Translations under genes and position numbers: made by a program
Source of the DNA: Flavobacterium pectinovorum
Lineage (GTDB): Bacteria; Bacteroidota; Bacteroidia; Flavobacteriales; Flavobacteriaceae
NCBI RefSeq assembly: GCF_900142715.1
Contig: NZ_FRBX01000003.1
Location: forward strand, 124,001 to 188,000
Reading direction: 5' to 3'
Length of the DNA: 64,000 nt
The notes under the pieces: generated by a model
Database searches by the model: none
Told to the model about the DNA's origin: nothing
Seen by the model: only the letters and a program-made list of their open reading frames with translations
Shown: piece after piece, positions 54,533 to 62,410 of the stretch
How the letters are laid out: every line of letters begins with the position of its first letter
How positions within the stretch are numbered: position 1 is the stretch's first letter

Positions 54533-54548
54533 TATACTAAAAAGTATA
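54533..54548 (-). promoter_or_regulatory. TetR autoregulatory operator
   Basis: TATACTAAAAAGTATA is a perfect palindrome (6-base arms, 4-base centre) 26-41 bases upstream of the TetR ATG. It has the same half-site as the two sites before the SDR gene, with centre AAAA in place of TTTT because it reads from the other strand. Confidence 0.7.
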
Positions 54549-54667
54549 TTTTAAAATACAAAAAGATTAAAAATTTAGCTTTTTATTAATTTTTATGCCT
54601 CGATACAAAATAGAAAAATTCAACATCGTCAAAAAAAGAAGTGACAATAACGTTTCCCGGCACATTT

Positions 54668-54721
54668 TGTCCGTTTGAGCCAATTTTTTAACTGTTCAGA
54701 ATTTATTGCCTTTTATGTTTG
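54668..54721 (+). promoter_or_regulatory. conserved LytTR-like promoter block, copy A
   Basis: TTGTCCGTTTGAGC (54669-54682), then an ATTTTTTA run, is followed by ACTGTTCAG; the two GTT cores (54673 and 54694) are 21 bases apart, the spacing expected for LytTR direct repeats. TATGTTTG (54714-54721) matches the Bacteroidota -7 box and is 44 bases after TCCGTTTGA. Copy B before 57481 repeats the block at the same spacing. Confidence 0.6.
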
Positions 54722-54775
54722 CAGCATCAAATTAATAAAAGGCATAAAGCCTCATAACATTAAAATTTATAAATC

Positions 54776-55351
54776 ATGAAAAATTTATTTTTGCTCTGCA
54801 TTGTTCTGGTATCCTCAAGTGTTTTTAGTCAAAGTATTTTTGACAGGCTTCATTTTGGAATAAAAGCCGGAGGTAATTACAGCGACTTTTCGAATGCTAA
54901 TTTTGATACAGAAGGACTTCCCGGATTTCATGCCGGTGCTATTATCGCCTTTGACATTAATGAAAAATGGTCTGTTCAGGAAGACTTTTTATTTTCTACC
55001 CAAGGTGCTAAAATAAAAGGAGGATTCTCTGATGGCAAAGATCTTAAACTATCGTATGTTTCTGTGCCAATTGTTTTAAAATACAAAACCAGTTTCGGGC
55101 TTTATTTTGAAGCGGGTCCTCAGGTTGGTATACTGGTTTCAGAAGATTTTAAAGAATTAACCAACGACGATTTTGCAGAAAAAATTGATGCAGGAATGGT
55201 CGGCGGAATTGGTTATCAATTTCCAAATGGGCTTGGTATTGGTGCCCGATATTATTATGGCCTAACAGATATCAGTAAAATAAAATCAACTACTATAAAT
55301 ACTGATTTTCAAAACAATATGTCGCAAGTCAGTCTTTTTTACATTTTTTAA
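54776..55351 (+). CDS. outer-membrane beta-barrel protein (porin-family like)
   Basis: The 191-residue protein has a signal peptide (KNLFLLCIVLVSSSVFSQ) and an alternating strand pattern: RLHFGIKAGGNYSDFSNANFDTEGLPGFHAGAIIAFDINEKWSVQEDFLFSTQGAK, in parts. The chain ends SQVSLFYIF, with a final Phe. This fits the small OMP_b-brl_2 / PorT-like barrels of Bacteroidota. The promoter block before it matches that of the DUF2141 gene and it sits directly upstream of the LytS/LytTR genes. Confidence 0.88.
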   Translation: MKNLFLLCIVLVSSSVFSQSIFDRLHFGIKAGGNYSDFSNANFDTEGLPGFHAGAIIAFDINEKWSVQEDFLFSTQGAKIKGGFSDGKDLKLSYVSVPIVLKYKTSFGLYFEAGPQVGILVSEDFKELTNDDFAEKIDAGMVGGIGYQFPNGLGIGARYYYGLTDISKIKSTTINTDFQNNMSQVSLFYIF

Positions 55352-55519
55352 ATTTAGAAGATTTCCTTTTTTTTATCTAAAAAACAAATAACACTTCCTG
55401 ACTTTTACAGGAAGTATTATTTGTTTATCAAATATCTTATAACGGCTATTATTTTTTGTACTTTTCCTTCATTTGAATAAAGAAAAACTAATGCTGAATA
55501 AAAATGTAAAACCATATAA

Positions 55520-56578
55520 ATGAACAATATATCAAAATCTTTCTCTCCTTTAATTTTGAGGGAAATTTATAAAATGAACTTATTTCTAACGTTCTTAATA
55601 TCGTTTATTGCTTTATTTTTTCTGGTTATATTCAAAAATTCAGTTCTTCTTGTTGTGGTAATGACCTTAAAAAGTTTTTTTTACATTCTTCTGGTTACTT
55701 TTTCACTTTCTGCAATTTTAGAATTATGCGTTGTAAAGTTTCCCAATGACATTTTTAAATTTAGACTCTGGCGTTACGGTGCGAGTTTTTGCAGTTCAAT
55801 TATATTGGAAATGCTTTTGTGGCCTTTTTTTGCTTATATGGCAGATATTGCCTGGCGTCATGATGATTTAGAGCTTATTGCCACTTTTTTAACCGAAGCA
55901 CTATTTGTTGCTACATTAGTATTGCTGCTGCAGGATTTTGCTATTTTAAGATTGGCCAAAACAAAAGCCGAAATGGAAAATTCGAAATTACAGCTTCGTA
56001 CGGCCGAGGCAGAAAATTTGCTTTTAAAACAACAGATTCATCCGCATTTTTTATTCAATTCACTCAACACTTTAAAAGCACTTTACAAAAAAGATCTTAC
56101 GCTTGGAGAACATTATTTAATACAGCTTGCCGGATTTCTGCGAGCTGCCGTATCGCTTAACGACAGTATGGTTACAACGCTTGAAGAAGAATTGGATTTT
56201 TGCCAAAACTATCTCGAAATGCAGAAAATGCGTTTTGGTGAAGCCTTAGAATGGGATATTAAAATTAATGATCCGGAAATGCTAAAAAGCACCGTTCCTA
56301 CTTTTTCACTTCAGCCATTGGCAGAAAATGCGATCAAACACAATCGTTTTACCAAACAACAGCCTTTGCATATTAAAATAGAACAAAAAGGGGATTATAT
56401 ATCAGTATCTAACACCATAAACACAAAAGAAGCTGGTGAAACATCTTTAAAAAGCGGTTTGGCAAATCTCGCAGAACGATGCCTGATTTGGTCCGGAAAT
56501 GAAATTATAATTAATAACGATGGCATTACCTTTTCTGTAAGCTTTAAAGTAAATACCGATGAAAATCATAATTATTGA
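55520..56578 (+). CDS. LytS-type sensor histidine kinase
   Basis: The protein has 352 residues. Four predicted membrane helices (about 19-39, 43-70, 87-110, 122-145) are followed by a short coiled linker (KTKAEMENSKLQLRTAEAENLLLKQQ, in parts) and the His_kinase motif QQIHPHFLFNSLNTLKAL (His174/His176; the second is the usual phosphosite). The ATPase part has LQPLAENAIKHN and GEGLANL-like GLANLAERC. No large periplasmic sensor domain is seen. Its gene overlaps the LytTR regulator's by 20 bases, so they are co-translated. Together they form a two-component system. Confidence 0.93.
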   Translation: MNNISKSFSPLILREIYKMNLFLTFLISFIALFFLVIFKNSVLLVVVMTLKSFFYILLVTFSLSAILELCVVKFPNDIFKFRLWRYGASFCSSIILEMLLWPFFAYMADIAWRHDDLELIATFLTEALFVATLVLLLQDFAILRLAKTKAEMENSKLQLRTAEAENLLLKQQIHPHFLFNSLNTLKALYKKDLTLGEHYLIQLAGFLRAAVSLNDSMVTTLEEELDFCQNYLEMQKMRFGEALEWDIKINDPEMLKSTVPTFSLQPLAENAIKHNRFTKQQPLHIKIEQKGDYISVSNTINTKEAGETSLKSGLANLAERCLIWSGNEIIINNDGITFSVSFKVNTDENHNY

Positions 56579-57320
56579 AGATGAATCGCTTGTAGCCGAA
56601 GATCTTGCCAACAGCCTGAAAAACTGCAATGCAGAAATTGAAATTACAGCCTTTTTGGGATCTGTAAAAGAAGCTATTGCTTATTTCAAAAACAATCCTC
56701 AGCCAGATCTTATTTTTAGCGACATCCAATTGGGCGACGGTTTGAGTTTTGAAATCATAAAAGCGGTACCTCTTCATGTTCCCGTTATATTTTGTACGGC
56801 TTTTAACGAATATGCACTTGATGCTTTTAAAGCAAATGGTATTGAATATATCCTGAAACCCTTTAGTGGAAACGAACTGGAAGCCGCTTTGGGCAAATTT
56901 CAGAACATGCAAAAATTAATGAGCGGCCAGCTTGCGCAGCAATACCAAAAGGCAATGGAAACGATCTCAAACCTGCAACAACCTGTTAGCGAAACTATAA
57001 TGGTAAAATACAGAGATCGACTGCTTCCTTTTACGCTGGATAAAATTGCCCTTTTTTATGTCGAAGCAGAAACTACGGTCATGCATGCGCACAATGGCAA
57101 AAGTTATATTTTGACCGAAAGCCTGGAAGATCTGGAAAAAAGAACCAATAAATTTTTCTTTAGAATGAACAGGCAACAGCTCGTTAACCGAAACGCCATA
57201 ATTGACGTAACAGATTATTTTCCCAGAAAGCTAAAAGTAAACCTTTCATTTTCTTTTCATAAAGATGTTTTTGTCAGTAGAGAAAAAAGGTCAAAAGTAT
57301 TGGCCTGGCTGGCAAGTTAA
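56559..57320 (+). CDS. LytTR-type response regulator
   Basis: The 253-residue regulator has the receiver acidic pocket IEDESL at the N-terminus, phospho-acceptor Asp55 in LIFSDIQLGDGLSF, Thr in FCTAFNEYALDAF and Lys in LKPFSG. The LytTR domain occupies about residues 145-253 (MVKYRDRLLPFTLDKIALFYVEAETTVMHAHNGKSY..., NRQQLVNRNAIIDV). Its likely targets are the two genes flanking this system that share a promoter block with LytTR-like 21-base direct-repeat spacing (54668 and 57402). Confidence 0.94.
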   Translation: MKIIIIEDESLVAEDLANSLKNCNAEIEITAFLGSVKEAIAYFKNNPQPDLIFSDIQLGDGLSFEIIKAVPLHVPVIFCTAFNEYALDAFKANGIEYILKPFSGNELEAALGKFQNMQKLMSGQLAQQYQKAMETISNLQQPVSETIMVKYRDRLLPFTLDKIALFYVEAETTVMHAHNGKSYILTESLEDLEKRTNKFFFRMNRQQLVNRNAIIDVTDYFPRKLKVNLSFSFHKDVFVSREKRSKVLAWLAS

Positions 57321-57401
57321 TCTTCAAATTCAAATAAAATTCCCCCACTTTTCCATCTATTATCACACATTAGTTCAGGCATAACGCCTCAGCCGTAATA
57401 T

Positions 57402-57455
57402 TGTCCGTTTGAACTTATTTTTTAGGCTTTTTAAGCAATTGCCCTACTACTTTCG
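57402..57455 (+). promoter_or_regulatory. conserved LytTR-like promoter block, copy B
   Basis: TTGTCCGTTTGAAC (57402-57415) plus ATTTTTTA repeats copy A almost exactly. The downstream repeat is poorer (GGCTTTTTA at +21). TACTTTCG (57448-57455) is a one-mismatch -7 box lying 44 bases after TCCGTTTGA, the same distance as in copy A. Confidence 0.6.
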
Positions 57456-57480
57456 CAGAGCAATCTTAAATTAAAATGTG

Positions 57481-57924
57481 ATGATTAAAATCAAAATTCC
57501 CAATGCCACGCGGCTTATAATGCTGATTGCGATTTTGTGCTTCAGCAGTTCGTACGGGCAAAATACCCAAATTAGAGTTTCGGAGATTCGATCCGGAAAA
57601 GGGCAAATTATACTCAACGTTTTTAAAAATAACGAAGATTATCAGGAAGAAAAAGTTTCTAAAAAACTGGTATTCGAAAAGAAAATTGAAAACGGCTCCA
57701 TGATTATTAACTGTACGCTGGAACCCGGAACATACGGCATTACTCTTATTGATGATGAAAATAAAAGCGGGGAACTTAATAAAAACATGTTAGGAATTCC
57801 AAAAGAAGGTTTTGGCTTTTCTGATTTCTTCATGGAAAAAATGAAAAAACCTGCTTTTGATGACTTTAAAGTCAATGTAATAAATCAAAACAACAAAATT
57901 AGTATCAGAGTAAAATACATGTAA
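57481..57924 (+). CDS. secreted DUF2141 domain protein
   Basis: The gene is taken from the ATG at 57481 (147 residues), one codon after an in-frame GTG. It has a hydrophobic signal (LIMLIAILCFSSSYGQ) and then the DUF2141 pattern: ISEIRSGKGQIILNVFKNNEDYQEE, LEPGTYGITLIDDENKSGELNKNMLGIPKEGFGFSDF, in parts. DUF2141 proteins are Bacteroidota periplasmic or surface proteins of unknown function, perhaps with a beta-sandwich fold. It belongs to the promoter-block set of the LytTR system upstream. Confidence 0.9.
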   Translation: MIKIKIPNATRLIMLIAILCFSSSYGQNTQIRVSEIRSGKGQIILNVFKNNEDYQEEKVSKKLVFEKKIENGSMIINCTLEPGTYGITLIDDENKSGELNKNMLGIPKEGFGFSDFFMEKMKKPAFDDFKVNVINQNNKISIRVKYM

Positions 57925-57960
57925 TCAATTAAAAACGAAGTCAAACTAAAATTAAAAATT

Positions 57961-58650
57961 ATGAAAATTAAAAGAGCCCTTACCTTAATTCCTGTAAAAA
58001 TAATAGCTATTGCAACCCTAGTTATAATGTCATCTTGTGACAACAATGAAGTAGATCCGTTTGGTTCTGCACGGCTTAAAGTCGTAAATGCAGCTCCTAA
58101 TGCGGGTTCTCAAAAATTTGTTATGGCAAATATTCCTTACATAGGTAATCTGAGTTATTTAGAACATTCTGTATCGTATCACGATGTAGCGGTGGGTAAC
58201 AATTTAGTAAGTCAGTTTAGAGATGAAAATGATAACGATTTGTATGCCTCAGAAGAACTTGATCTGGATGACGATAAAAGATATACCGTATATTTAACGG
58301 GAGAATCAAGAGACGACGCAGAGGTGAGACTTTATGAAGATAACGTGAGCGCGCCATCTAGTGGAAAAGCAAAGATAAAATTTATTCATTTAAGTTCCGG
58401 AGCACCGGTCAATATTGATTTTCTCGACGGTCAGGGAAATACTCTTAGTTCAAACCTTGCAAGATACAGCCAAAGCGGTTATTCCGAAATTAATGCCGGA
58501 TCTGTAAGCGTTCAGGTTCGCGGTACAGGAGGATCCGAAAATCTGGCCACATTATCAGCAATTGATTTCGCTGCCGGAAAAGTTTATACTGTTTTTATAT
58601 CCGGATCTTCTTCTTCAGGATATACCGTGACCCAGCTTTCGCAGAATTAA
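57961..58650 (+). CDS. DUF4397 domain lipoprotein
   Basis: The 229-residue lipoprotein has an N-terminal signal with lipobox IMSSCDN (Cys27). The mature protein has two DUF4397 repeats: ARLKVVNAAPNAGSQKFVMANIPYIGNLSYLEH and KIKFIHLSSGAPVNIDFLDGQGN...AGSVSVQVRGTGGSENLATLSAIDFAAGKVYTVFISG, in parts. The family occurs on bacterial surfaces; its function is unknown. It follows the DUF2141 gene by 36 bases and is probably co-transcribed. A hairpin follows it. Confidence 0.9.
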   Translation: MKIKRALTLIPVKIIAIATLVIMSSCDNNEVDPFGSARLKVVNAAPNAGSQKFVMANIPYIGNLSYLEHSVSYHDVAVGNNLVSQFRDENDNDLYASEELDLDDDKRYTVYLTGESRDDAEVRLYEDNVSAPSSGKAKIKFIHLSSGAPVNIDFLDGQGNTLSSNLARYSQSGYSEINAGSVSVQVRGTGGSENLATLSAIDFAAGKVYTVFISGSSSSGYTVTQLSQN

Positions 58651-58655
58651 ATCAT

Positions 58656-58690
58656 AAAAAAAAGAGCTGTTTATCGACAGCTCTTTTTAT
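58656..58690. terminator. bidirectional terminator between convergent genes
   Basis: The arms AAAGAGCTGT and ACAGCTCTTT (58661-58670 and 58677-58686) form a perfect stem with a TTATCG loop. A-rich sequence precedes it and TTTTTAT follows it. It serves both the DUF4397 gene and the NTF2-like gene on the minus strand. Confidence 0.9.
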
Positions 58691-58704
58691 TCAAAAATTA
58701 TAAA

Positions 58705-59166
58705 TTATTTCATTGCATCGTTTACAGTCTGACTGTCTACAAATTGCTCAAAGCTTATTATTTTTCCATCTTTCAGTTTCCAAATGTGTGCAACTCTGGC
58801 TGCAAACAACTTATTTGTTTTTTTATAAGTACCCGTATAAGTTCCAAAAGCCGCTACTCTATCCTCGTTTGCAACATAATCTTCCGGGGTAAATTTGTAA
58901 TCAATCCACTCACTTCCTAATCTGCTAAAAACATTTTTGGTAATGCTTTCTAAGCCGATATAAGTTCCTGCATACGGAAAACCTTTGGCTTCTGTCCAGG
59001 AAATATCAGCTGCAGCATATTCTGCTAAATTTTTCCCGTTTTCTTCAGAAGTTTTTCCTTCGTAAGTACTTTTTATGATTTCAAGATTTGTCATTGCTTT
59101 TTTATTTAAAGAACAGCCTGACAATGCCAAAACTATCATCAGGCCAGAGCTTATTAGTTTTACCAT
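58705..59166 (-). CDS. NTF2-like (SnoaL-type) lipoprotein
   Basis: The 153-residue lipoprotein has a lipobox (SGLMIVLALSGCSL, Cys18). The SnoaL/NTF2 fold is seen in MTNLEIIKSTYEGKTSEENGKNLAEYAAADISWTEAKGFPYAGTYIG, in parts, and then YVANEDRVAAFGTYTGTYKKTNKLFAARVAHIWKLKDGKIISFEQFVDS. These proteins bind small molecules or act as isomerases/cyclases. The start overlaps the end of the MBL-fold gene by 7 bases, suggesting translational coupling and shared function. Confidence 0.88.
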   Translation of the reverse strand: MVKLISSGLMIVLALSGCSLNKKAMTNLEIIKSTYEGKTSEENGKNLAEYAAADISWTEAKGFPYAGTYIGLESITKNVFSRLGSEWIDYKFTPEDYVANEDRVAAFGTYTGTYKKTNKLFAARVAHIWKLKDGKIISFEQFVDSQTVNDAMK

Positions 59167-60050
59167 TTCATTTCTCCGGTATTTACTTTGGCTCCTATCA
59201 TTAAAGCAGTTTCAAAAGTAAGTGCAGGATATTTTGTTTTTAAAGCCTTAATTAAAGCTTCAGAGGTTTTATTGGTTTTTAAAGCTTCTTCGTAAAACTG
59301 AATGTAACTTTTGGTATGATTTACAGCAGCAATATCAAATGGAGAATTTGAACTCGCATGCGCCGGAATTACAATTTCAGGATGCAAAGCCGTAATTTTA
59401 TCTAAAATCGAAATCCAGCTTTTACGTTCTTCTGGGTTTTGTGCATCTGCCATCCAAAGATGAAAAGTAGTTCCGAAAACATTAATTCCGCCAACAACGG
59501 CTTTGATAGAAGGAATCCAAACAAAAGTCTCAGCCGGAAATTCTTCCAAACCTACAATTTCTAGTTTCTGACCTTCTAATTCGATGCTGTTTCCTTTTAA
59601 AACCTGAGGTAAAATTACATTCGAAGTAATGTTTTTACCAAGTCTCTCGCCCCATACTTCTAATTTCTTTTGAGATGTGGCTTTAATGTGTTCTACCGTT
59701 GAAGGAGATGCATAAACAGTTACTTCCGGGAAATATTTTTTGAATACTTCCAATCCGAAATAAAAATCAGGATCGCCGTGAGATACATAAATTGTCGTTA
59801 GTTTTTTGCCGCCTGCCTTAATTTCCTGTGCTACTTTTTCGGCTTCAGCCAAAGTAAACTGCGCATCGATCAAAACGGCATCAGTTTTTCCGGACACAAT
59901 TACTGATGCTACACCAAAACTATTTTCTGATGCGTTGTAAACCTGAAGTTTGAGATTTTTAGTTTCAATAATTTTGAAACTTTGTGCTTGTGTTTCCATA
60001 TTAAATAAGATTAAAATTGTTGTAAGTAGTATTGTGATATTCTGTTTCAT
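59160..60050 (-). CDS. MBL-fold protein with altered metal-binding motif
   Basis: The 296-residue exported protein has a signal sequence (LTTILILFNMETQAQ). The fold is MBL (LKLQVYNASENSFGVASVIVSGKTDAVLIDAQFTLAEAEKV, in parts). But the usual HxHxDH is SHGDPDFYFG: His91, Asp93, Asp95 and Phe96. So the second His and last His are replaced. A later His lies in VIPAHASSN. Metal binding is therefore probably altered, as in some quorum-quenching-like or metabolite-binding relatives. It is coupled to the SnoaL-like gene and preceded by the Crp-like regulator. Confidence 0.85.
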   Translation of the reverse strand: MKQNITILLTTILILFNMETQAQSFKIIETKNLKLQVYNASENSFGVASVIVSGKTDAVLIDAQFTLAEAEKVAQEIKAGGKKLTTIYVSHGDPDFYFGLEVFKKYFPEVTVYASPSTVEHIKATSQKKLEVWGERLGKNITSNVILPQVLKGNSIELEGQKLEIVGLEEFPAETFVWIPSIKAVVGGINVFGTTFHLWMADAQNPEERKSWISILDKITALHPEIVIPAHASSNSPFDIAAVNHTKSYIQFYEEALKTNKTSEALIKALKTKYPALTFETALMIGAKVNTGEMKW

Positions 60051-60134
60051 TTTGTTTGGTTTAAATTAACCCTGCAAAGATGAAACCTTATGCAATCTCA
60101 AAACATTAAACTAGTTTAATAAAGCAATGAAAAC

Positions 60135-60716
60135 TTATTTTTTCAGCGCAATTTTCTTTCGAATATTACTCAAAAAAACATTGGTAATACCCAAATAAGC
60201 AGCAACTTGAATATTGGAAAGACGCTGAATAAGCTGTGGATATTTTTCTGAAAACTCAATATATCTGGACTCTGCTGTTTTGCTCAGATTATCGATCATT
60301 CTGCGTTGCAGGGCGACATGTGTTTTTTGCGTCATAACCCGAAATAGCTTCTCAATTTCCGGCATATTAGAATAGGCAAATTCTTTATCTTTTTTAGATA
60401 TTAAAAGCACTTCGCTATCTTCAAGAGCTTCTATAAATAGCTGTGATGGCGTTTCGTTGGTAAAACTGTCAATATCTGTAATCCACCAATTTTCAATCGC
60501 AAAATACAATATTTGCTCAAAGCCATCTTTGTCGATATGATAAACCCGAAAAAGTCCTTTTATGACAAATCCCTCAAATTTGCATACTTCACCCTCACGA
60601 AGTAAAAAACTTCTTTTTTTGATTATTTCATGTTGAAATAAATTGCAAAATGCTTCTGTTTCAGGATTTGAAAGAGAAATATGTGCTGCAATATTTTTTT
60701 GAAGAAGTTCTGTCAT
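60135..60716 (-). CDS. Crp/Fnr-family transcriptional regulator
   Basis: The 193-residue protein has a cyclic-nucleotide-like jelly roll (about 20-120; LREGEVCKFEGFVIKGLFRVYHIDKDGFEQILYFAIENWW, in parts) and a C-terminal region (about 145-193) YPQLIQRLSNIQVAAYLGITNVFLSNIRKK resembling the HTH of this group but short. No canonical cAMP-binding residues are evident, as in many Bacteroidota members. It may control the neighbouring MBL/SnoaL genes downstream. Confidence 0.87.
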   Translation of the reverse strand: MTELLQKNIAAHISLSNPETEAFCNLFQHEIIKKRSFLLREGEVCKFEGFVIKGLFRVYHIDKDGFEQILYFAIENWWITDIDSFTNETPSQLFIEALEDSEVLLISKKDKEFAYSNMPEIEKLFRVMTQKTHVALQRRMIDNLSKTAESRYIEFSEKYPQLIQRLSNIQVAAYLGITNVFLSNIRKKIALKK

Positions 60717-60737
60717 CTCACTAAATATCTGAAAAAG

Positions 60738-61103
60738 TTACAAGCTATTTTTAGTTGTTTCCCTGTGCAAAGTTCCCCAATCACTTAATTGAAGACAAAT
60801 AGGTACCAGTTTTTCTCCAATGGGAGTAATTTCATATTCCACTCTTGGCGGTACTTCTGCAAAAACAGTTCTTTTAACGATTCCGTCACTTTCCATTTCT
60901 CTTAATTGAAGTGTAAGCATTCGCTCTGTAACCTTTTCGATTTTACGTTTCAATTCGCTATATCGAAGTGGCCCATTTGCTAAATTAACCAGAATTAATA
61001 TTTTCCATCTCCCGCCAATAACTTCAACTGCATACGTCATATCACAGTTTGACAAGAATTTTCTATTCTGGTTATTTGTCGATTTTTCCTTTATTTTACT
61101 CAT
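60738..61103 (-). CDS. HxlR-family transcriptional regulator
   Basis: The 121-residue protein (ATG complementary to 61101-61103) has the HxlR core: NCDMTYAVEVIGGRWKILILVNLANGPLRYSELKRKIEKVTERMLTLQLREMESDGIVKRTVFAEVPPRVEYEITPIGEKL, read in parts. Cys near the start (CDMTYAV) is the position that senses redox or electrophiles in HxlR members such as YodB/HypR. The alternative starts at 61112 or 61127 would include the operator palindrome at 61104-61123. It is divergent from the quinone-reductase gene, its likely target. Confidence 0.92.
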   Translation of the reverse strand: MSKIKEKSTNNQNRKFLSNCDMTYAVEVIGGRWKILILVNLANGPLRYSELKRKIEKVTERMLTLQLREMESDGIVKRTVFAEVPPRVEYEITPIGEKLVPICLQLSDWGTLHRETTKNSL

Positions 61104-61123
61104 TACGTACATTTTTGTATGTA
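61104..61123 (-). promoter_or_regulatory. HxlR-type operator at the regulator start
   Basis: Half-sites TACGTACA (61104-61111) and TGTATGTA (61116-61123) face each other across TTTT, with one mismatch. It touches the HxlR start codon and lies downstream of the TAAATTTG box at 61148-61155, so binding would block transcription or initiation of the regulator gene. Confidence 0.5.
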
Positions 61124-61147
61124 TCACACATTTGGTTGGCTATAGTA

Positions 61148-61155
61148 CAAATTTA
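61148..61155 (-). promoter_or_regulatory. -7 promoter box of the HxlR gene
   Basis: CAAATTTA on the plus strand reads TAAATTTG on the minus strand, a perfect TAnnTTTG match. TTGG further upstream (about 61178-61181) could be the -33 element, with a spacer of 23 bases. The box is 45 bases before the start codon at 61103. Confidence 0.45.
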
Positions 61156-61199
61156 GGGTTTGTTATTTAATATTGTACCAATAATTTAAAAAAACAAAA

Positions 61200-62201
61200 A
61201 TGAATACTATATTATCGAAGACAGTTATTTTTCACGAAGCAGGAACTCCAGAAGTTTTAAAAGTAGAACAAACAGAAACTTTAGCTCCACAACCACATGA
61301 AGTAAGAATTCAGGTGAAATCTATTGGCGTAAACAGAGCAGATGCCATGTACCGAATGGGAATGTATATTGAAAACCCTGTTTTTCCGGCTAAATTAGGT
61401 TATGAAGCTGCCGGAATAGTCGAAGCTGTTGGATCTGAAGTTACCAATGTAGTAGTTGGTGATGTTGTAAATGTTATCCCAGGATTTTCATTACACCACT
61501 ATTCTTCTTATGGAGAATACATTTTAATGCCGTCGTACGCAGTACATAAATATCCTTCTGTTTTATCTTATGATGAAGCTGCGGCTTTATGGACCAGTTA
61601 TTCTACAATGTACGGAATGCTGATACATTCGGGAAAATTAAAATCGGGAGAGTTTGTGGTTATTAATGCTGCTTCGAGCAGTGCCGGGCTTGCGGCAATT
61701 CAGCTTACGAATTATGTGGGAGGAATTTCTATTGCTTTAACAACCTCATCAAAGAAAAAAGAAGCTTTATTAAAAGCCGGTGCATCGCATGTTATTGTTA
61801 CATCTGAAGAAGATATTGCAACAGAAATTGCCAAAATCACAAATAATGTTGGTGCTCACATCATCTTAGATCCGGTTGTTGGAGCCAAATTCAGCGATCT
61901 TGTGAGTGCTGTTGCCGAAAATGGAAAAGTTTTTGTTTATGGTGCTTTAAGTCAGGAAGCGGCAAGTTTCCCTACTTTTGCCGTTATGATGAAAACGCCA
62001 ACAATCAGAGGATATTCCGCCATTGAAGTTTTGGCTAATGCCGATATTTTAACAGAAGCGATTGCTTTTATCGACAAAGGCGTAATCGAAGGGAAATTAA
62101 AACCTGTGATCGATAAAGTTTTTCAGCTTGACGACATTGTAGCTGCGCACAACTATCTCGAATCTAACCAGCAATTTGGTAAAATTGTAGTTACTGTTTA
62201 A
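61200..62201 (+). CDS. MDR-family NADPH:quinone reductase-like oxidoreductase
   Basis: The 333-residue enzyme has a GroES-like N-terminal part (VKSIGVNRADAMYRMGMYIENPVFPAKLGYEAAGIVEAVGSEV, in parts) and a Rossmann segment (VVINAASSSAGLAAIQLTNYVGGISIALTTSSKKKEALLKAGASHVIV). The typical zinc ligands are lacking. It is a zinc-free reductase, perhaps for quinones or electrophilic enones. Divergence from an HxlR regulator supports a detoxification role triggered by such compounds. The terminator hairpin follows. Confidence 0.93.
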   Translation: MNTILSKTVIFHEAGTPEVLKVEQTETLAPQPHEVRIQVKSIGVNRADAMYRMGMYIENPVFPAKLGYEAAGIVEAVGSEVTNVVVGDVVNVIPGFSLHHYSSYGEYILMPSYAVHKYPSVLSYDEAAALWTSYSTMYGMLIHSGKLKSGEFVVINAASSSAGLAAIQLTNYVGGISIALTTSSKKKEALLKAGASHVIVTSEEDIATEIAKITNNVGAHIILDPVVGAKFSDLVSAVAENGKVFVYGALSQEAASFPTFAVMMKTPTIRGYSAIEVLANADILTEAIAFIDKGVIEGKLKPVIDKVFQLDDIVAAHNYLESNQQFGKIVVTV

Positions 62202-62226
62202 TTGAAAATTATAAACTAAACAAATT

Positions 62227-62260
62227 CAAAAAAGACCTCATTGCTAATGAGGTCTTTTTG
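62227..62260 (+). terminator. terminator of the quinone-reductase gene
   Basis: The arms AAAAAGACCTCATT and AATGAGGTCTTTTT (about 62229-62259) form a long perfect stem with a GCT loop. It lies about 25 bases past the stop codon. Confidence 0.9.
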
Positions 62261-62410
62261 AGTTCTACATCCATACATGTAAATAAAAACAAAAAATTTG
62301 AGTTCAGGTATTTTTAAATTCAGCAGCCAATTTAACGGGTTGGGTAAATTATTTCAATACCAATAATTAACCTGAAACTATCTTCGTCATTAATCTTAAA
62401 ATTTATACTA

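Noticed and set aside
56544..56912. A 122-codon minus-strand frame over the LytTR regulator gene
   Set aside because: Antisense to the conserved receiver domain; no family resemblance.
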